A stretch of 64,000 bases of DNA from Candidatus Poribacteria bacterium (lineage in GTDB: Bacteria; Poribacteria; WGA-4E; WGA-3G), in the NCBI GenBank assembly GCA_026706025.1, contig JAPOZO010000050.1:1-64000 (forward strand). The letters run 5' to 3'. Made by a program: the position numbers and the translations under genes. Under the pieces are notes generated by a model. The model saw only the letters and a list, made by a program, of their open reading frames with translations, made no database searches and was not told the origin of the DNA. Positions 45,007 to 54,251 of the stretch are shown here, in pieces (position 1 is the first letter of the stretch; every line of letters begins with the position of its first letter).

Positions 45007-45128
45007 AACCGTGAATGATTTAGCGTAATAGATTGTTGTTCCGCGCTATGTTTCCTGATGTAAATAGTATAGACACCAACTATAAAAATTACACAAATTT
45101 CTTCCGATAGCATGAACGGGGGAACCCC

Positions 45129-48100
45129 ATGAACACTTGGCACGGCTTAAATGAGAAACAGATAGAAGCAGTAATACATAAAGACGGTCCCCTTCTCGTT
45201 ATCGCAGGTCCCGGTACTGGAAAAACAAAAGTCATCACACACCGCATTGAGCATCTGATCCGCGAACACAATATCAGACCTGAGAAGATTCTGGCGATTA
45301 CGTTTACGAATAAAGCAGCGGAAGAGATGCAGGAACGCATCAACACCGAGATCGGCGAACCGCACGGATCCAGCGTTAAGGCTTGCACCTTCCATGCATT
45401 TTGTGTCAAAGTGCTAAGGAAACACGCGCTGAAGATTGGATTGAGCGAGAATTTCACCATCTTTGACCAAGAACTCCAAGACGAGATTTTAACAGAAAGC
45501 GTCCGAGAACTGAGTCTCAACGCTGACGACTACCCGCCATGGCTGCTACGAAACATTATCAGCGATGCTAAATGCACACTCCAGGACCCAGTTGAAGCAG
45601 TAGACAACACAGAGATTTACGACCCAGAGACGCTCGAAAATATCCGAAATATACTGCAAACCTATCAGCACAAACTCACTGAATACGATGCCCTCGATTT
45701 TGATGACCTTCTGCTGAAAACCGTCGAACTCTTAGGCGTAAAAGAAGTAAAAGAAGCCTATCATAAGGAAATTTCCTATATCCTCGTTGACGAATTTCAC
45801 GATGTGAATCGCGTGCAGTACTATCTACTCCAACTGCTCTGTGCCGCACCGGCGCGTAATCTCATGGTCGTCGCCGATGAAGACCAGTCTATCTATAGTT
45901 GGCGTGGGTCAAACCCAGAGTATATTGACAATTTTAGAACGGATTTCGATCCGCGAACCGTCGAACTGGATGATCATTACAGGTGTAGTGAGAAAATCTT
46001 ACGCGCTGCAGAAGAAGTTATCTCCAGAAACCCGGAGCGACAGAAACAGCACACCCTCAGAACCCACAAAGATGCAGGACGCGACATTTTTCATTATACT
46101 TTTGACACACCGATAGCGGAAGCACTTGGCATCATTCATGTTATTGAGAATTTGGTAAAGCAGCGTGGCTATTCCTATCGCGATATTGCGGTTTTTTACC
46201 GGACACACAAACTCGCTGATGTTTTGGCGGAGCAGCTGCTGCGCAAAGACATCAAATTCCAACGGATTCTACCGACAAATTCCTTTAGTGAAGGAAACAG
46301 CAAGGCGATTCTGGCATATCTCCGTCTCATCCAGTGGCAACTTCCGCAGGATTTGGAACAGGCAATCAATTTCCCTGAGACCTGTATTGACGATTTGACA
46401 TGGGTGCGTCTCAAGTGGCTCGCGCAGCGTGAACATATTGCGTTTATAGAGCTTTTGAGAAATATTGAGGCATACGCAGAAGATGTCGGTCCCTTGACCC
46501 GTCGAAACGTCCGCCAGTTCTGGACGCAACTTGAGAACCTGTCAACCGGCATCCAAGACGCGAAGATTGATAAAATCATTCAGACCCTCTTTGACGCTTT
46601 GGAACGCTCTCGCTCGCCTTACCGCGCCGAAGAGCTGGAAGTTATTGAGAAACAGCCTGAGCTGCCGAACCTTGTGACCGCGCAGGATGTCCTTTATAGT
46701 GCCCTTGACCTTGATGAACCCATCCAGATTACTGCCTGCCACGGCATCGACGAGTATTGCGCGGCGCATATCATTCATCAGACGCTTGAAACGTATCTCA
46801 ACCAGCATGCACAACTCCAATTCTTACCACCTAACGTAAATAGACCGCCGCAGCTGGACAACGGTGTCCATCTCCTCATTGGTGATTTTGAAGAACTTGG
46901 AAGAAAAGCACGGGACACGCGGATTATTCTCATCGGAACCCCAGCAGAAATGGCAGATAGCGATGTAATTCACCTCGAAACCAAAGGTGTTCGGAGCATC
47001 GCGGCACTCAAACTTTGCCAACGCCTTATTAATCGCTTTGAAAATCCAAATATGGCAGATATGGTTGTCTATGATCTGGAGACAACGGGTATCAACCCGA
47101 AAACAGCAGAAATTGTTGAGATCGCCGCGCACCGTCTCAGCGTAATCGGAGATGAAGTGGAAAGGTACCACTGCTTGGTAAAACCCCCCGGCGGGCTTAT
47201 CCCTCGTGCAGCCACACGCATTCACCAGATTGATGCAGAGACCGTCAAAAACGCACCCGGCATTGAGATGGTATTGCCCGAATTTTCTGGATTTATCCAA
47301 GATCGGATTTTGATTGGGCATAATGTCGCGGAATACGATAATCCAATTCTTGCGCGAGACCTCAGCAGGTACTTGAAAATAGGATTATCGGCACCGCATT
47401 ACGATACCCTTACCACCGCGCGTCGGCTTTTCCCGCGACAACGGTGTAGCATCGGCGCGCTTGCTGAAAAATTTGGCATTGAACATGATCGTCTACACGG
47501 TGCCTTAGAGGATGTTAGGGTCAATAGAGAAATTTTCAAAGAGCTCATCAAAATCGATGCTTACAAACGGGAAGTGAAATCCCTCACCGAACTTCTTCCG
47601 CTTGTGGGGCTTGGCATCCTCGCTAAAACGGAGGCATCGGAACAAGCAGTAGTAGCTACAAGAGATACCTTAACTGAAACCGATGTACTCCTTAACGCTG
47701 CGAAGCGTTTTGTCCAGACACACAACGCTGTTCCGCCGGATCGTCTACCGCTTGAAGCAGCAGAAGCAGCAGAAGCAACAGCATACATAGAAGAACTACG
47801 AGATACCGCTGTCCCAGAATTCCGAGAAGATATTGAATGGCGGCAACGCCATATTCAGTTTATGAACGCTGTCGTCCATTTTGAATCCGTGAACGACGAG
47901 CATCAGCTCACCAACTTCTTGGACTATCAGAAGTTACTTACCAATATCGATGAGCTTGACGATAAGACCGAGCAATTGACCTTAATGACGTTACACGCAG
48001 CGAAAGGCACAGAATTTCCGGTCGTTATCATTCTCGGCATGGAGGAGGGAAGCTTCCCGATGTGGCGGCAGAACATCACAGAAGCAGAAATTGAGGAGGA

Positions 48101-48260
48101 GCGGCGTCTCTTCTATGTCGGTATGACCCGCGCGCAAAACCAACTCTATCTGTCGTCTACCACCTATCGCACAGGTGATCGGGATCGCGCTGCATCTATG
48201 TTCGTTCGTGAAGTGCCGTCTAACTACGTGATCAAATGGCCTCAGCCGAGACATGCGTAA
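45129..48260 (+). CDS. UvrD/Rep-type helicase with embedded DEDDh exonuclease
   Basis: A 1043-residue fusion. The N-terminal SF1 helicase part has Walker A Gly27-PGTGKT33, ITFTNKAAEEM, the VDEFHDVNRVQ Walker B region, VVADEDQSIYSWRG and LDDHYRCSEKIL (motif IV). The end (about 950-1010) has TLMTLHAAKGTEFPVVIILGMEEGSFP (motif V) and EERRLFYVGMTRAQNQLYL (motif VI). Between them lies a DnaQ-like 3'-5' exonuclease with all DEDDh elements: Asp649-Leu-Glu651 in VVYDLETTG, then GHNVAEYDNPIL, then HGALEDVRV (about 640-815). It sits where the 2B domain of UvrD would be. A role in DNA repair or defence is inferred. Confidence 0.92.
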   Translation: MNTWHGLNEKQIEAVIHKDGPLLVIAGPGTGKTKVITHRIEHLIREHNIRPEKILAITFTNKAAEEMQERINTEIGEPHGSSVKACTFHAFCVKVLRKHALKIGLSENFTIFDQELQDEILTESVRELSLNADDYPPWLLRNIISDAKCTLQDPVEAVDNTEIYDPETLENIRNILQTYQHKLTEYDALDFDDLLLKTVELLGVKEVKEAYHKEISYILVDEFHDVNRVQYYLLQLLCAAPARNLMVVADEDQSIYSWRGSNPEYIDNFRTDFDPRTVELDDHYRCSEKILRAAEEVISRNPERQKQHTLRTHKDAGRDIFHYTFDTPIAEALGIIHVIENLVKQRGYSYRDIAVFYRTHKLADVLAEQLLRKDIKFQRILPTNSFSEGNSKAILAYLRLIQWQLPQDLEQAINFPETCIDDLTWVRLKWLAQREHIAFIELLRNIEAYAEDVGPLTRRNVRQFWTQLENLSTGIQDAKIDKIIQTLFDALERSRSPYRAEELEVIEKQPELPNLVTAQDVLYSALDLDEPIQITACHGIDEYCAAHIIHQTLETYLNQHAQLQFLPPNVNRPPQLDNGVHLLIGDFEELGRKARDTRIILIGTPAEMADSDVIHLETKGVRSIAALKLCQRLINRFENPNMADMVVYDLETTGINPKTAEIVEIAAHRLSVIGDEVERYHCLVKPPGGLIPRAATRIHQIDAETVKNAPGIEMVLPEFSGFIQDRILIGHNVAEYDNPILARDLSRYLKIGLSAPHYDTLTTARRLFPRQRCSIGALAEKFGIEHDRLHGALEDVRVNREIFKELIKIDAYKREVKSLTELLPLVGLGILAKTEASEQAVVATRDTLTETDVLLNAAKRFVQTHNAVPPDRLPLEAAEAAEATAYIEELRDTAVPEFREDIEWRQRHIQFMNAVVHFESVNDEHQLTNFLDYQKLLTNIDELDDKTEQLTLMTLHAAKGTEFPVVIILGMEEGSFPMWRQNITEAEIEEERRLFYVGMTRAQNQLYLSSTTYRTGDRDRAASMFVREVPSNYVIKWPQPRHA

Positions 48261-48296
48261 ATATTCCACAGTCCCAAAGCACTTTTGACTTGAAAA

Positions 48297-49265
48297 ATGC
48301 GAATTGATTGCCAAAGCCACATATTTCCAAACGCCTATATTGAAATCCTCGCGCAGAACCCGCATCCGCCGCAAGTGATTCGCAGCGGCAGCGAGGCTGT
48401 CGTTACGTACGGTAATGTTCAAACATTTCGCTTACAAGACGAGGCATACGATCCGAAACGCAAACTCAAAGACATGGACGAAGCGGAAGTCGATATGGCA
48501 CTGCTCAGTACCAATATACCGCCACCATGTATGCTCGCACCTGAATTAGGGAACAAGGGTGCGCAAGCGATTAACAATGCCATCGCTGAACTTGTGGACA
48601 TGTACCCAAACCGATTCGCAGGATTGGCGTGCCTTCCGTGGCAAAATCCAGATGAGGCAATCACAGAAATGGATCGAGTGCAGCAACTCGGTTTTCGCGG
48701 GATAATGCTCTATTCGCATATCGGTGGGAAACCGGTTGACGCGCCAGAATTTGGACAAGTCTATACACACGCCGAAACACTACGGATGCCGATTATTATG
48801 CATCCGACCGTCCCGACATGGGGTGAAGCAATCAAAGACCACTGGATGATCGGTATGATGGGGTTACAGGTGGATAGCAGTTTCGCGCTGCTGCGGCTGA
48901 TTCTGAGCGGGATTCTTGAACGGCATCCACGTCTTCAACTCGTGATGCCACACGTTGGTGGTATTTTACCCTATATGAGTGGGAGGATTGATCATCAGAC
49001 CGAAGTATTGGGCAGAGCGAAAGATAACATAACGCAACCACCGAGCGCGTATCTACAAGGTATCTATTTGGATACCGTGTCACCATCAACACAAGCACTG
49101 CAGTACGCTTACGAGTTTTCCGGTGCTGATCGGTTGTTGTTCGGGACAGACCATCCGTGGGTGGATATGCCACGGTTTGTCCGTTTGATTGAGGAGATGC
49201 CCATGCCTGAAGCAGATAAGGCACGAATTTTTGGTGAGAATGCACAAAAATTATTTGATTTATAG
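48297..49265 (+). CDS. Amidohydrolase family protein (ACMSD-like)
   Basis: A 322-residue metal-dependent TIM barrel of the amidohydrolase-2 family (aminocarboxymuconate-semialdehyde decarboxylase-like). Later metal-site elements are present: PIIMHPTVPTW, QLVMPHVGGILPYMSGRID and LLFGTDHPWVDMPRF with the catalytic Asp. The first motif reads RIDCQSHIFPNAY, with Gln where the first His of H-x-H is usual. A single metal site or altered specificity is possible. It follows the helicase by 36 bases and precedes two PhyH genes on the same strand. Confidence 0.88.
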   Translation: MRIDCQSHIFPNAYIEILAQNPHPPQVIRSGSEAVVTYGNVQTFRLQDEAYDPKRKLKDMDEAEVDMALLSTNIPPPCMLAPELGNKGAQAINNAIAELVDMYPNRFAGLACLPWQNPDEAITEMDRVQQLGFRGIMLYSHIGGKPVDAPEFGQVYTHAETLRMPIIMHPTVPTWGEAIKDHWMIGMMGLQVDSSFALLRLILSGILERHPRLQLVMPHVGGILPYMSGRIDHQTEVLGRAKDNITQPPSAYLQGIYLDTVSPSTQALQYAYEFSGADRLLFGTDHPWVDMPRFVRLIEEMPMPEADKARIFGENAQKLFDL

Positions 49266-49334
49266 TAAGATATTAGGAAACTGAAAAGAGAGATTCTCGG
49301 AAACCATGCTACTGAAAGGAAGAGGATTTACGAC

Positions 49335-50138
49335 ATGCCACACGACTTGACTGATGCCGAAAAGTTTTTCTTTGAAAATAACGGTTATCTCGTTTTGGAA
49401 AATTTTCTCGCGCCTTCACATATTGAAACACTCAGGAGTGCTCTCGCTGAAGTCATTGAGAAGCGGCGGGAAGGTGAAGAGAAAGGGTTACCCCAGACTG
49501 GGATGACACATATTCACGGCGAAAAAAGCACCCGCATTTTCTATATCCTCGGCGACCATCCAGCGTTCTTGGAACTCTTGGATTGGCAGCCGATTTTGAC
49601 GTACGTCACAGGATTGCTCAATAAGATGCCACACCACCACGCCTCGGATGCCATCGTTGAAGACGGTTCGGAACTTATCGAACGCTCGATGGGTTGGCAC
49701 ATCGATGGACACGATGAAGGTTATCGTAACCTACGTCCAATTCCGTTTTTGCAACTGAAAATTGGGTATTACCTGACAGACATGACAGAAGGTGGACAGG
49801 GGAATCTGTGGCTCATACCGGGCAGCCACACAGCGATGTATGATCCGAACCATGAAGACCTCCGGTATCCTTACGAATATCCCGGTGCCCTTGAGGTCTG
49901 TGCCCCACCGGGAAGTGCGATCCTATTCCACAACGCTGTCTGGCATTCCGCGGGCATCTTCACGAAGCCGAAGGGTCGGCGTGAGATGCTCTATTACGCT
50001 TATGAACATCCGTGGATGATCGCTTCGCAAGAACATTGGGGGTATCCTAAAGATTTCTATAATAAAGAACTCTCACTTGAACAGCGGAAGTTTTTCCACG
50101 GGTTCGTCTTTGACCCACCAGAGCAACGATGGGGATAG
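49335..50138 (+). CDS. PhyH-family dioxygenase, copy 5
   Basis: A 267-residue Fe(II)/2-oxoglutarate oxygenase with intact iron ligands: His122-Ile-Asp124 in MGWHIDGHDEGY and His204 in AVWHSAG. The 2-oxoglutarate Arg is probably in KGRREMLYYAY. The WLIPGSHTAMYDP loop is typical. It is followed after 25 bases by a second PhyH gene, so the two are likely cotranscribed. They are not close duplicates: residue identity is limited to the core motifs. Confidence 0.92.
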   Translation: MPHDLTDAEKFFFENNGYLVLENFLAPSHIETLRSALAEVIEKRREGEEKGLPQTGMTHIHGEKSTRIFYILGDHPAFLELLDWQPILTYVTGLLNKMPHHHASDAIVEDGSELIERSMGWHIDGHDEGYRNLRPIPFLQLKIGYYLTDMTEGGQGNLWLIPGSHTAMYDPNHEDLRYPYEYPGALEVCAPPGSAILFHNAVWHSAGIFTKPKGRREMLYYAYEHPWMIASQEHWGYPKDFYNKELSLEQRKFFHGFVFDPPEQRWG

Positions 50139-50163
50139 TCCATAACGCAAGGAGGACGCGATT

Positions 50164-51042
50164 ATGCGTTTAACCGAATCACATGTTTCGTTTTTCCACG
50201 ATAACGGGTACCTACTGCTCGAAGATGCGCTTGATGAAAACGATCTGGGACCCGTAATCGCTGAATACGAGAGAATTATAGCAGAGCGCGCCGAGAAATT
50301 GCATGCAGAGGAGAAAGTTACCGACACACACGCCGATAAACCCTTCACTGAACGACTGCTTCATCTTTCAAACGAAGCACCGGAGGTTACGGCGAATTTG
50401 GATATTATGCAGGCACGCGGCGAAGCGACGTTCAATTTCCTCAAGAATCCCAAGATCCTTGACATTGCGGAGTCTCTGGTCGGTTCTGAGATTATCTGTA
50501 ATCCGATTCAACATATCCGTGCAGTCTTGCCGAAAGAGAAATCACAGCGCGCACCGACTCCTTGGCATCAGGACGCAGGTGTGTGTTGGCCCGATACGGA
50601 TCCCTACTTTATGCTCACCGTCTGGATTCCAATTGTAGATGCGACGTTGGAAAACGGATGTCTACAGGTGATGCCGGGGAGTCATAAGATGGGACTCTAC
50701 AGACACGATTGGAACGAGGCAGGATTGACAGTTCTACCGGAATATCAACCCACTAACCTCACCCCAAAAGCGTTGCCGATTCGGGCGGGAGGCGTCATTC
50801 TGTTCCATAATTACACGCTCCACAGCGCGAAACCGAATGAATCGGAGAGTGTCCGGTGGAGTTTCGATCTACGGTATCACGATGTTTATCAACCGACGGG
50901 TCGTCCGTTCTATCCCGCGTTTCTGATGCGGAGTCGCCTACGTCCGGAAGCCGGTAACACGCAATATGAAACGTGGTGTCAACGATGGGAATTTGCGTTA
51001 GAGAATTCTAAGGGTGCGCAAGCCTATCGGTGGCCCCGGTAG
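50164..51042 (+). CDS. PhyH-family dioxygenase, copy 6
   Basis: A 292-residue canonical PhyH protein: His135-Gln-Asp137 in TPWHQDAGVCWPDTDP, FMLTVWIPIVDATLENGCLQVMPGSHK, His220 in YTLHSAKPNESESVRWSFDLRY with the 2-oxoglutarate Arg. Of the seven copies this has the clearest match to the consensus. Its start has AAGGAGG upstream. The substrate is unknown. Confidence 0.93.
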   Translation: MRLTESHVSFFHDNGYLLLEDALDENDLGPVIAEYERIIAERAEKLHAEEKVTDTHADKPFTERLLHLSNEAPEVTANLDIMQARGEATFNFLKNPKILDIAESLVGSEIICNPIQHIRAVLPKEKSQRAPTPWHQDAGVCWPDTDPYFMLTVWIPIVDATLENGCLQVMPGSHKMGLYRHDWNEAGLTVLPEYQPTNLTPKALPIRAGGVILFHNYTLHSAKPNESESVRWSFDLRYHDVYQPTGRPFYPAFLMRSRLRPEAGNTQYETWCQRWEFALENSKGAQAYRWPR

Positions 51043-51051
51043 AAAGTAGCA

Positions 51052-51069
51052 GGCACACTCCGTTGTGCC
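51052..51069. repeat. GGCACA hairpin upstream of DUF420
   Basis: Stem GGCACA (51052-51057), loop CTCCGT, TGTGCC (51064-51069). Third member of the GGCACAC hairpin family, in the 51-base gap before the DUF420 gene. Confidence 0.5.
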
Positions 51070-51093
51070 GAAGCAAGGATATAGGAGGAAAAC

Positions 51094-51510
51094 GTGCTTG
51101 AGATTTCACATCTGCCGACGGTCAATGCAACACTAAACACAATCAGCGGTATCTTGCTGACAATTGGGTATGTGTTCATTCGGCAGCGGAAAATTACGGC
51201 ACATAAAAACTGTATGCTCGCGGCATTCGGTGTGTCTGTGCTTTTTCTCGTCTCTTATGTTATTTACCACTATCACGCTGGATCAAAGCCGTTCACACAG
51301 CAGGGTTGGATCCGTCCAGTCTACTTTACCATCCTGATTTCACATATCCTTTTAGCGTTTATTATAGTACCGTTGGCGTTACGTACACTCTATTTGGCGT
51401 GGCGTGAGCGGTTTGATGCACACCGTCGTATCGCGAAAATTACCTTCCCGATTTGGCTGTATGTCTCGGTAACAGGCGTGATTATCTATCTGATGTTGTA
51501 TCAGTTGTAG
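51094..51510 (+). CDS. DUF420 membrane protein
   Basis: A 138-residue integral membrane protein with four hydrophobic helices. The DUF420 (YozB-type) landmarks are LPTVNATLNTISGILLTIGYVFIRQRKITAHKNCMLAAFGVSVLFLVSYVIYHYHAGS, HILLAFIIVPLALRTLY and FDAHRRIAKITFPIWLYVSVTGVIIYLML. Conserved His residues lie in the helices. Relatives occur near cytochrome c oxidase genes and may help heme-copper oxidase assembly; no oxidase gene is here. The GTG start has GGAGGAAAA upstream. Confidence 0.92.
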   Translation: MLEISHLPTVNATLNTISGILLTIGYVFIRQRKITAHKNCMLAAFGVSVLFLVSYVIYHYHAGSKPFTQQGWIRPVYFTILISHILLAFIIVPLALRTLYLAWRERFDAHRRIAKITFPIWLYVSVTGVIIYLMLYQL

Positions 51511-51541
51511 AACCGAAGAAACTGTTCCACTTCGGACAATA

Positions 51542-51564
51542 AAATCCCCTATCAAGGGGGATTT
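51542..51564. terminator. Terminator-like hairpin between convergent genes
   Basis: Stem AAATCCCC (51542-51549) with GGGGATTT (51557-51564), followed by AGGGGTTAAAA. It lies between the ends of DUF420 and PhyH copy 7. Confidence 0.55.
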
Positions 51565-51592
51565 AGGGGTTAAAACACTGAGAAAAGCAAGT

Positions 51593-52495
51593 TTAATCCT
51601 GCGAATTAAACGGACGGAACCCGCGTAACATCAAGCCCCGATCACTATTAGATTTCTTCGCTTCCTCAGCGGCGGCTGCTCGCTTCTCCGCTTCTGCCCG
51701 ATTTGTTGTTGTTGTCCCGCCGATAATTACAAAGTCATCTGTTCGACGGTAGCGGTTGATGAAAATCGGACGCGGTTTGTCGGACATATTCTGTTTGGAA
51801 CCGTGTATGGTCTTGACATTAAAGAAGATTGAATCACCGGCTTTGCCTTCGACCGGGAGCGCGCTCTCCCAGGGCCATTCATCCTCTGCCAGACCGAGAT
51901 GCGAGAACGTATCAATATGCTTGAGTTGTCCAAGTTGATGTGAACCCGGCACGACGTGTAACGCCCCATTTACCAAGTCCGTGTCCACAACGTAGCTTAG
52001 GATGCCGACGGGTCCCTGATAGCGGTGTTCAAAGTATGCAGAATCCTGATGTAGGTGTTTCGGGTGTCCGCCGACGGGTTCCTTATAGAGGCACTGACCG
52101 TTACCGAATATCTCAACATTCGGCCCCAAGATCGCCTCCACAATATTGACTGTATTTTCATCAAAAGCGGACTGGAAAAACGCCGCGCTCGTCTGATAAC
52201 CTACCGACAACACCATGATCTGTTTGTCACGTTCATAGCCTTCTGGTGCTGGTAGGAATAGCGTGCCATTCGGTGTACGCCACCCTTCAACAATCCGTTC
52301 CGCCTTGTCGAGTAACGATATGGATTCCGCCGCGGCTGCCTCAATATCCTGATGAATCGCTTCAATATAGGGTGCCATCAGTCCGCGGACGACCAGGCAT
52401 CCGTGTTCCTCAAAGATGTCCGCAGCTTTTTGGACATCCAATGCATCCATGGACATCTCAATATCTTCAATTTTCACCTTAGGTTCTTGATTCAC
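51593..52495 (-). CDS. PhyH-family dioxygenase, copy 7
   Basis: A 300-residue Fe(II)/2-oxoglutarate oxygenase. The GTG at 52495 is chosen because AAGGAG lies 10 bases upstream; the frame stays open further up with unmatched sequence. Ligands: His149-Gln-Asp151 in PKHLHQDSAYFEHRY and His231 in KTIHGSKQN, with the Arg in PIFINRYR. The LHVVPGSHQLGQLKH loop is typical. The C-terminus has an Ala/Glu-rich helical stretch (TTTNRAEAEKRAAAAEEAKK) unlike the other copies. It lies downstream of the small gene at 52549 on the same strand. Confidence 0.92.
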   Translation of the reverse strand: MNQEPKVKIEDIEMSMDALDVQKAADIFEEHGCLVVRGLMAPYIEAIHQDIEAAAAESISLLDKAERIVEGWRTPNGTLFLPAPEGYERDKQIMVLSVGYQTSAAFFQSAFDENTVNIVEAILGPNVEIFGNGQCLYKEPVGGHPKHLHQDSAYFEHRYQGPVGILSYVVDTDLVNGALHVVPGSHQLGQLKHIDTFSHLGLAEDEWPWESALPVEGKAGDSIFFNVKTIHGSKQNMSDKPRPIFINRYRRTDDFVIIGGTTTTNRAEAEKRAAAAEEAKKSNSDRGLMLRGFRPFNSQD

Positions 52496-52548
52496 GAAAT
52501 ATTCTCCTTGATTCGTAAGCATTCTGGCATCTGACGCAATGCTTATAA

Positions 52549-52899
52549 CTACTCTTTTTCTCCCCACGAGGGTCGCCTGCCTGTCAGTTCTTCGAGATAA
52601 CTTGCCGTTCGGTCGACCTCTGCTTTAAGTTTTCGACTTGAACTCCGTCTCGCGGTATCTTCGGCGGTGTATCTCACTCGGTAGACCCCTTTCTTAGTTT
52701 GTTGCAAGACGAACTCACCCGGGACATTCCGATTGACATATTGGAGCATGTCGTGGAGGAGCCAATAGAGATCGGTGGAGGAATACCGGAGTTTGTTGTG
52801 TGCTGACTGTTCGCTTACACCATCAAGCGTCTGTTTTACAGCGTCAATGACTTCGCTTAGCGTATAAGACTTATCTTCTGACACATGAATATCATTCAT
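52549..52899 (-). CDS. Hypothetical protein, 116 residues
   Basis: Family not recognised. Mostly helical, with YWLLHDMLQYVNRNVPGEFVLQQTKKGVYRVRYTAEDTARR in the middle and a basic/acidic end (KLKAEVDRTASYLEELTGRRPSWGEKE). No signal peptide or membrane segment. It begins 2 bases after the XdhC stop, so it is very likely cotranscribed with it, and it is followed by PhyH copy 7 in the same direction. A small accessory role is only a guess. Confidence 0.7.
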   Translation of the reverse strand: MNDIHVSEDKSYTLSEVIDAVKQTLDGVSEQSAHNKLRYSSTDLYWLLHDMLQYVNRNVPGEFVLQQTKKGVYRVRYTAEDTARRSSSRKLKAEVDRTASYLEELTGRRPSWGEKE

Positions 52900-52901
52900 T
52901 T

Positions 52902-54011
52902 TTATGCCTCTGCTATTTTGACGGTGGGCATTCGGACTGGTTGGGTGTCGAAGGTGTGGATACTTTCAGCGGCATTTCGGATCTGGATTAGCTGCGATGC
53001 GATGCTGACAGCAATTTCTGGTACGGTTTTCGAGTTAATATCTAAGCCAATCGGTGCGTAGACCCGTTGGAGATTCTCTTTGGAAATTCCGGCTTCCATC
53101 AAATCATCGAATATCAGTTTAATTTTCCGACGGCTACCTATTAAACCGATGTAACGGGCATCCGACTCAACGACGCTGTGTAACGCAGATTCATCGTGCT
53201 GGTGCCCACGGGTGACAATTACGACGTAGGTCAGTGGGGTAATCGGATAATTTCGGAGTTCGGTCGCGATGTCGCCAATGATGATTTCGTCTGCCTCTGG
53301 CAAGCGTTCCTTAGAGGCAAAGTCGGCGCGATCATCAACAATAGCGATGTCGAAATCTAACCAGCTGCCGAGATGACAGAGTGCCTGACCGACATGACCT
53401 GCGCCAGCAATGAGCAGCGTCGGACGCGGTTGCAACGGCTCCAAGAAGACTGCAGTCGAGTCTTCCTCACGAAATACACTCGCTCTGTTGTTTTCGAGGA
53501 TTCCAGCGGTCTCCTCTTCAACTGCCGCTTCCAACGTCGCATCGCCCAATGTACCGATGCGTTCACCCGTAGCAGCGAAGATCATCTTCATGCCGACATT
53601 GACATTCTGCTTGGCACTCGTCACAACTGTAGCATAAACGAGGGGTGTGTTTTCTGCATTCAGCGTTTGGAGCCGCTCAAACATCTCCGCTTCCGCTTCA
53701 GTCTTTGGCAGATCAATGAAGATTTTCATATTTCCGCCACAGATAAGTCCATCATCCCAACCGTAATCGCTGTCCAATTGAAATTCAAGGAGCCGTGGTA
53801 TTCCGCCTTGCATCAACCCAATGGCTTGTCGTCGCGCCTCGGCTTCAACACACCCACCACCGAGTGTGCCGATATTCCGCAGATCGGGAAGGATGAGTAA
53901 CTTTGACCCCGGTTTCTGTGGCGTTGAACCCTTCGTTTCTACGACAGTACAGTAGGCAGCGACTTGATCGGATTCAATGAGTTCTGGGATTTTTTGATAT
54001 ATTTCTCTCAT
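52902..54011 (-). CDS. XdhC/CoxI family protein
   Basis: A 369-residue protein. The N-terminal XdhC/CoxI domain starts MREIYQKIPELIESDQVAAYCTVVETKGSTPQKPGSKLLIL and continues GTLGGGCVEAEARRQAI. The C-terminal Rossmann domain has LLIAGAGHVGQALCHLGSWLDFDIAIVDDR and YVVIVTRGHQHDESAL. XdhC inserts or sulfurates molybdenum cofactor in xanthine dehydrogenase-type enzymes. No molybdoenzyme large subunit is in this window, so its partner must be elsewhere, or it serves a different enzyme. Full length. Confidence 0.92.
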   Translation of the reverse strand: MREIYQKIPELIESDQVAAYCTVVETKGSTPQKPGSKLLILPDLRNIGTLGGGCVEAEARRQAIGLMQGGIPRLLEFQLDSDYGWDDGLICGGNMKIFIDLPKTEAEAEMFERLQTLNAENTPLVYATVVTSAKQNVNVGMKMIFAATGERIGTLGDATLEAAVEEETAGILENNRASVFREEDSTAVFLEPLQPRPTLLIAGAGHVGQALCHLGSWLDFDIAIVDDRADFASKERLPEADEIIIGDIATELRNYPITPLTYVVIVTRGHQHDESALHSVVESDARYIGLIGSRRKIKLIFDDLMEAGISKENLQRVYAPIGLDINSKTVPEIAVSIASQLIQIRNAAESIHTFDTQPVRMPTVKIAEA

Positions 54012-54159
54012 CTTTTTTTACCAGTCGGCTATTGGAGGCCGCCAACCATCAGCAATTAGCCATCGGCCGGCAGCCATAAGAGGGCATTGGATTTCACTCC
54101 GTTCAACCCATAGGTGTCAATTTAACAATATCCCGGTTATCTTAGCACTCAATTTGTAG

Positions 54160-54178
54160 CACAATCCGTTAGATTGTG
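54160..54178. repeat. CACAATC hairpin
   Basis: Perfect 7-bp stem CACAATC (54160-54166), loop CGTTA, GATTGTG (54172-54178). A second, degenerate TAGCACAAAGCGTTAG follows at about 54188. No gene was seen between 54012 and 54251. Confidence 0.55.
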
Positions 54179-54221
54179 GTATTTGCTTAGCACAAAGCGT
54201 TAGGTCGGATCCGGCAAATTC

Positions 54222-54242
54222 CCGCAAACGAACAGTTTGCGG
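54222..54242. terminator. CCGCAAAC hairpin downstream of the MDH-like gene
   Basis: Perfect 8-bp stem CCGCAAAC (54222-54229), loop GAACA, GTTTGCGG (54235-54242), 9 bases past the stop of the MDH-like gene at 54252 on the minus strand. Weak T content after it, so an intrinsic terminator is only possible. Confidence 0.5.
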
Positions 54243-54251
54243 TACAAAATG

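Noticed and set aside
54131-54160. TTAGCACTC half of a CIRCE heat-shock operator
   Set aside because: Only one half-site. The required inverse GAGTGCTAA at 9 bases is absent and no chaperone gene follows.
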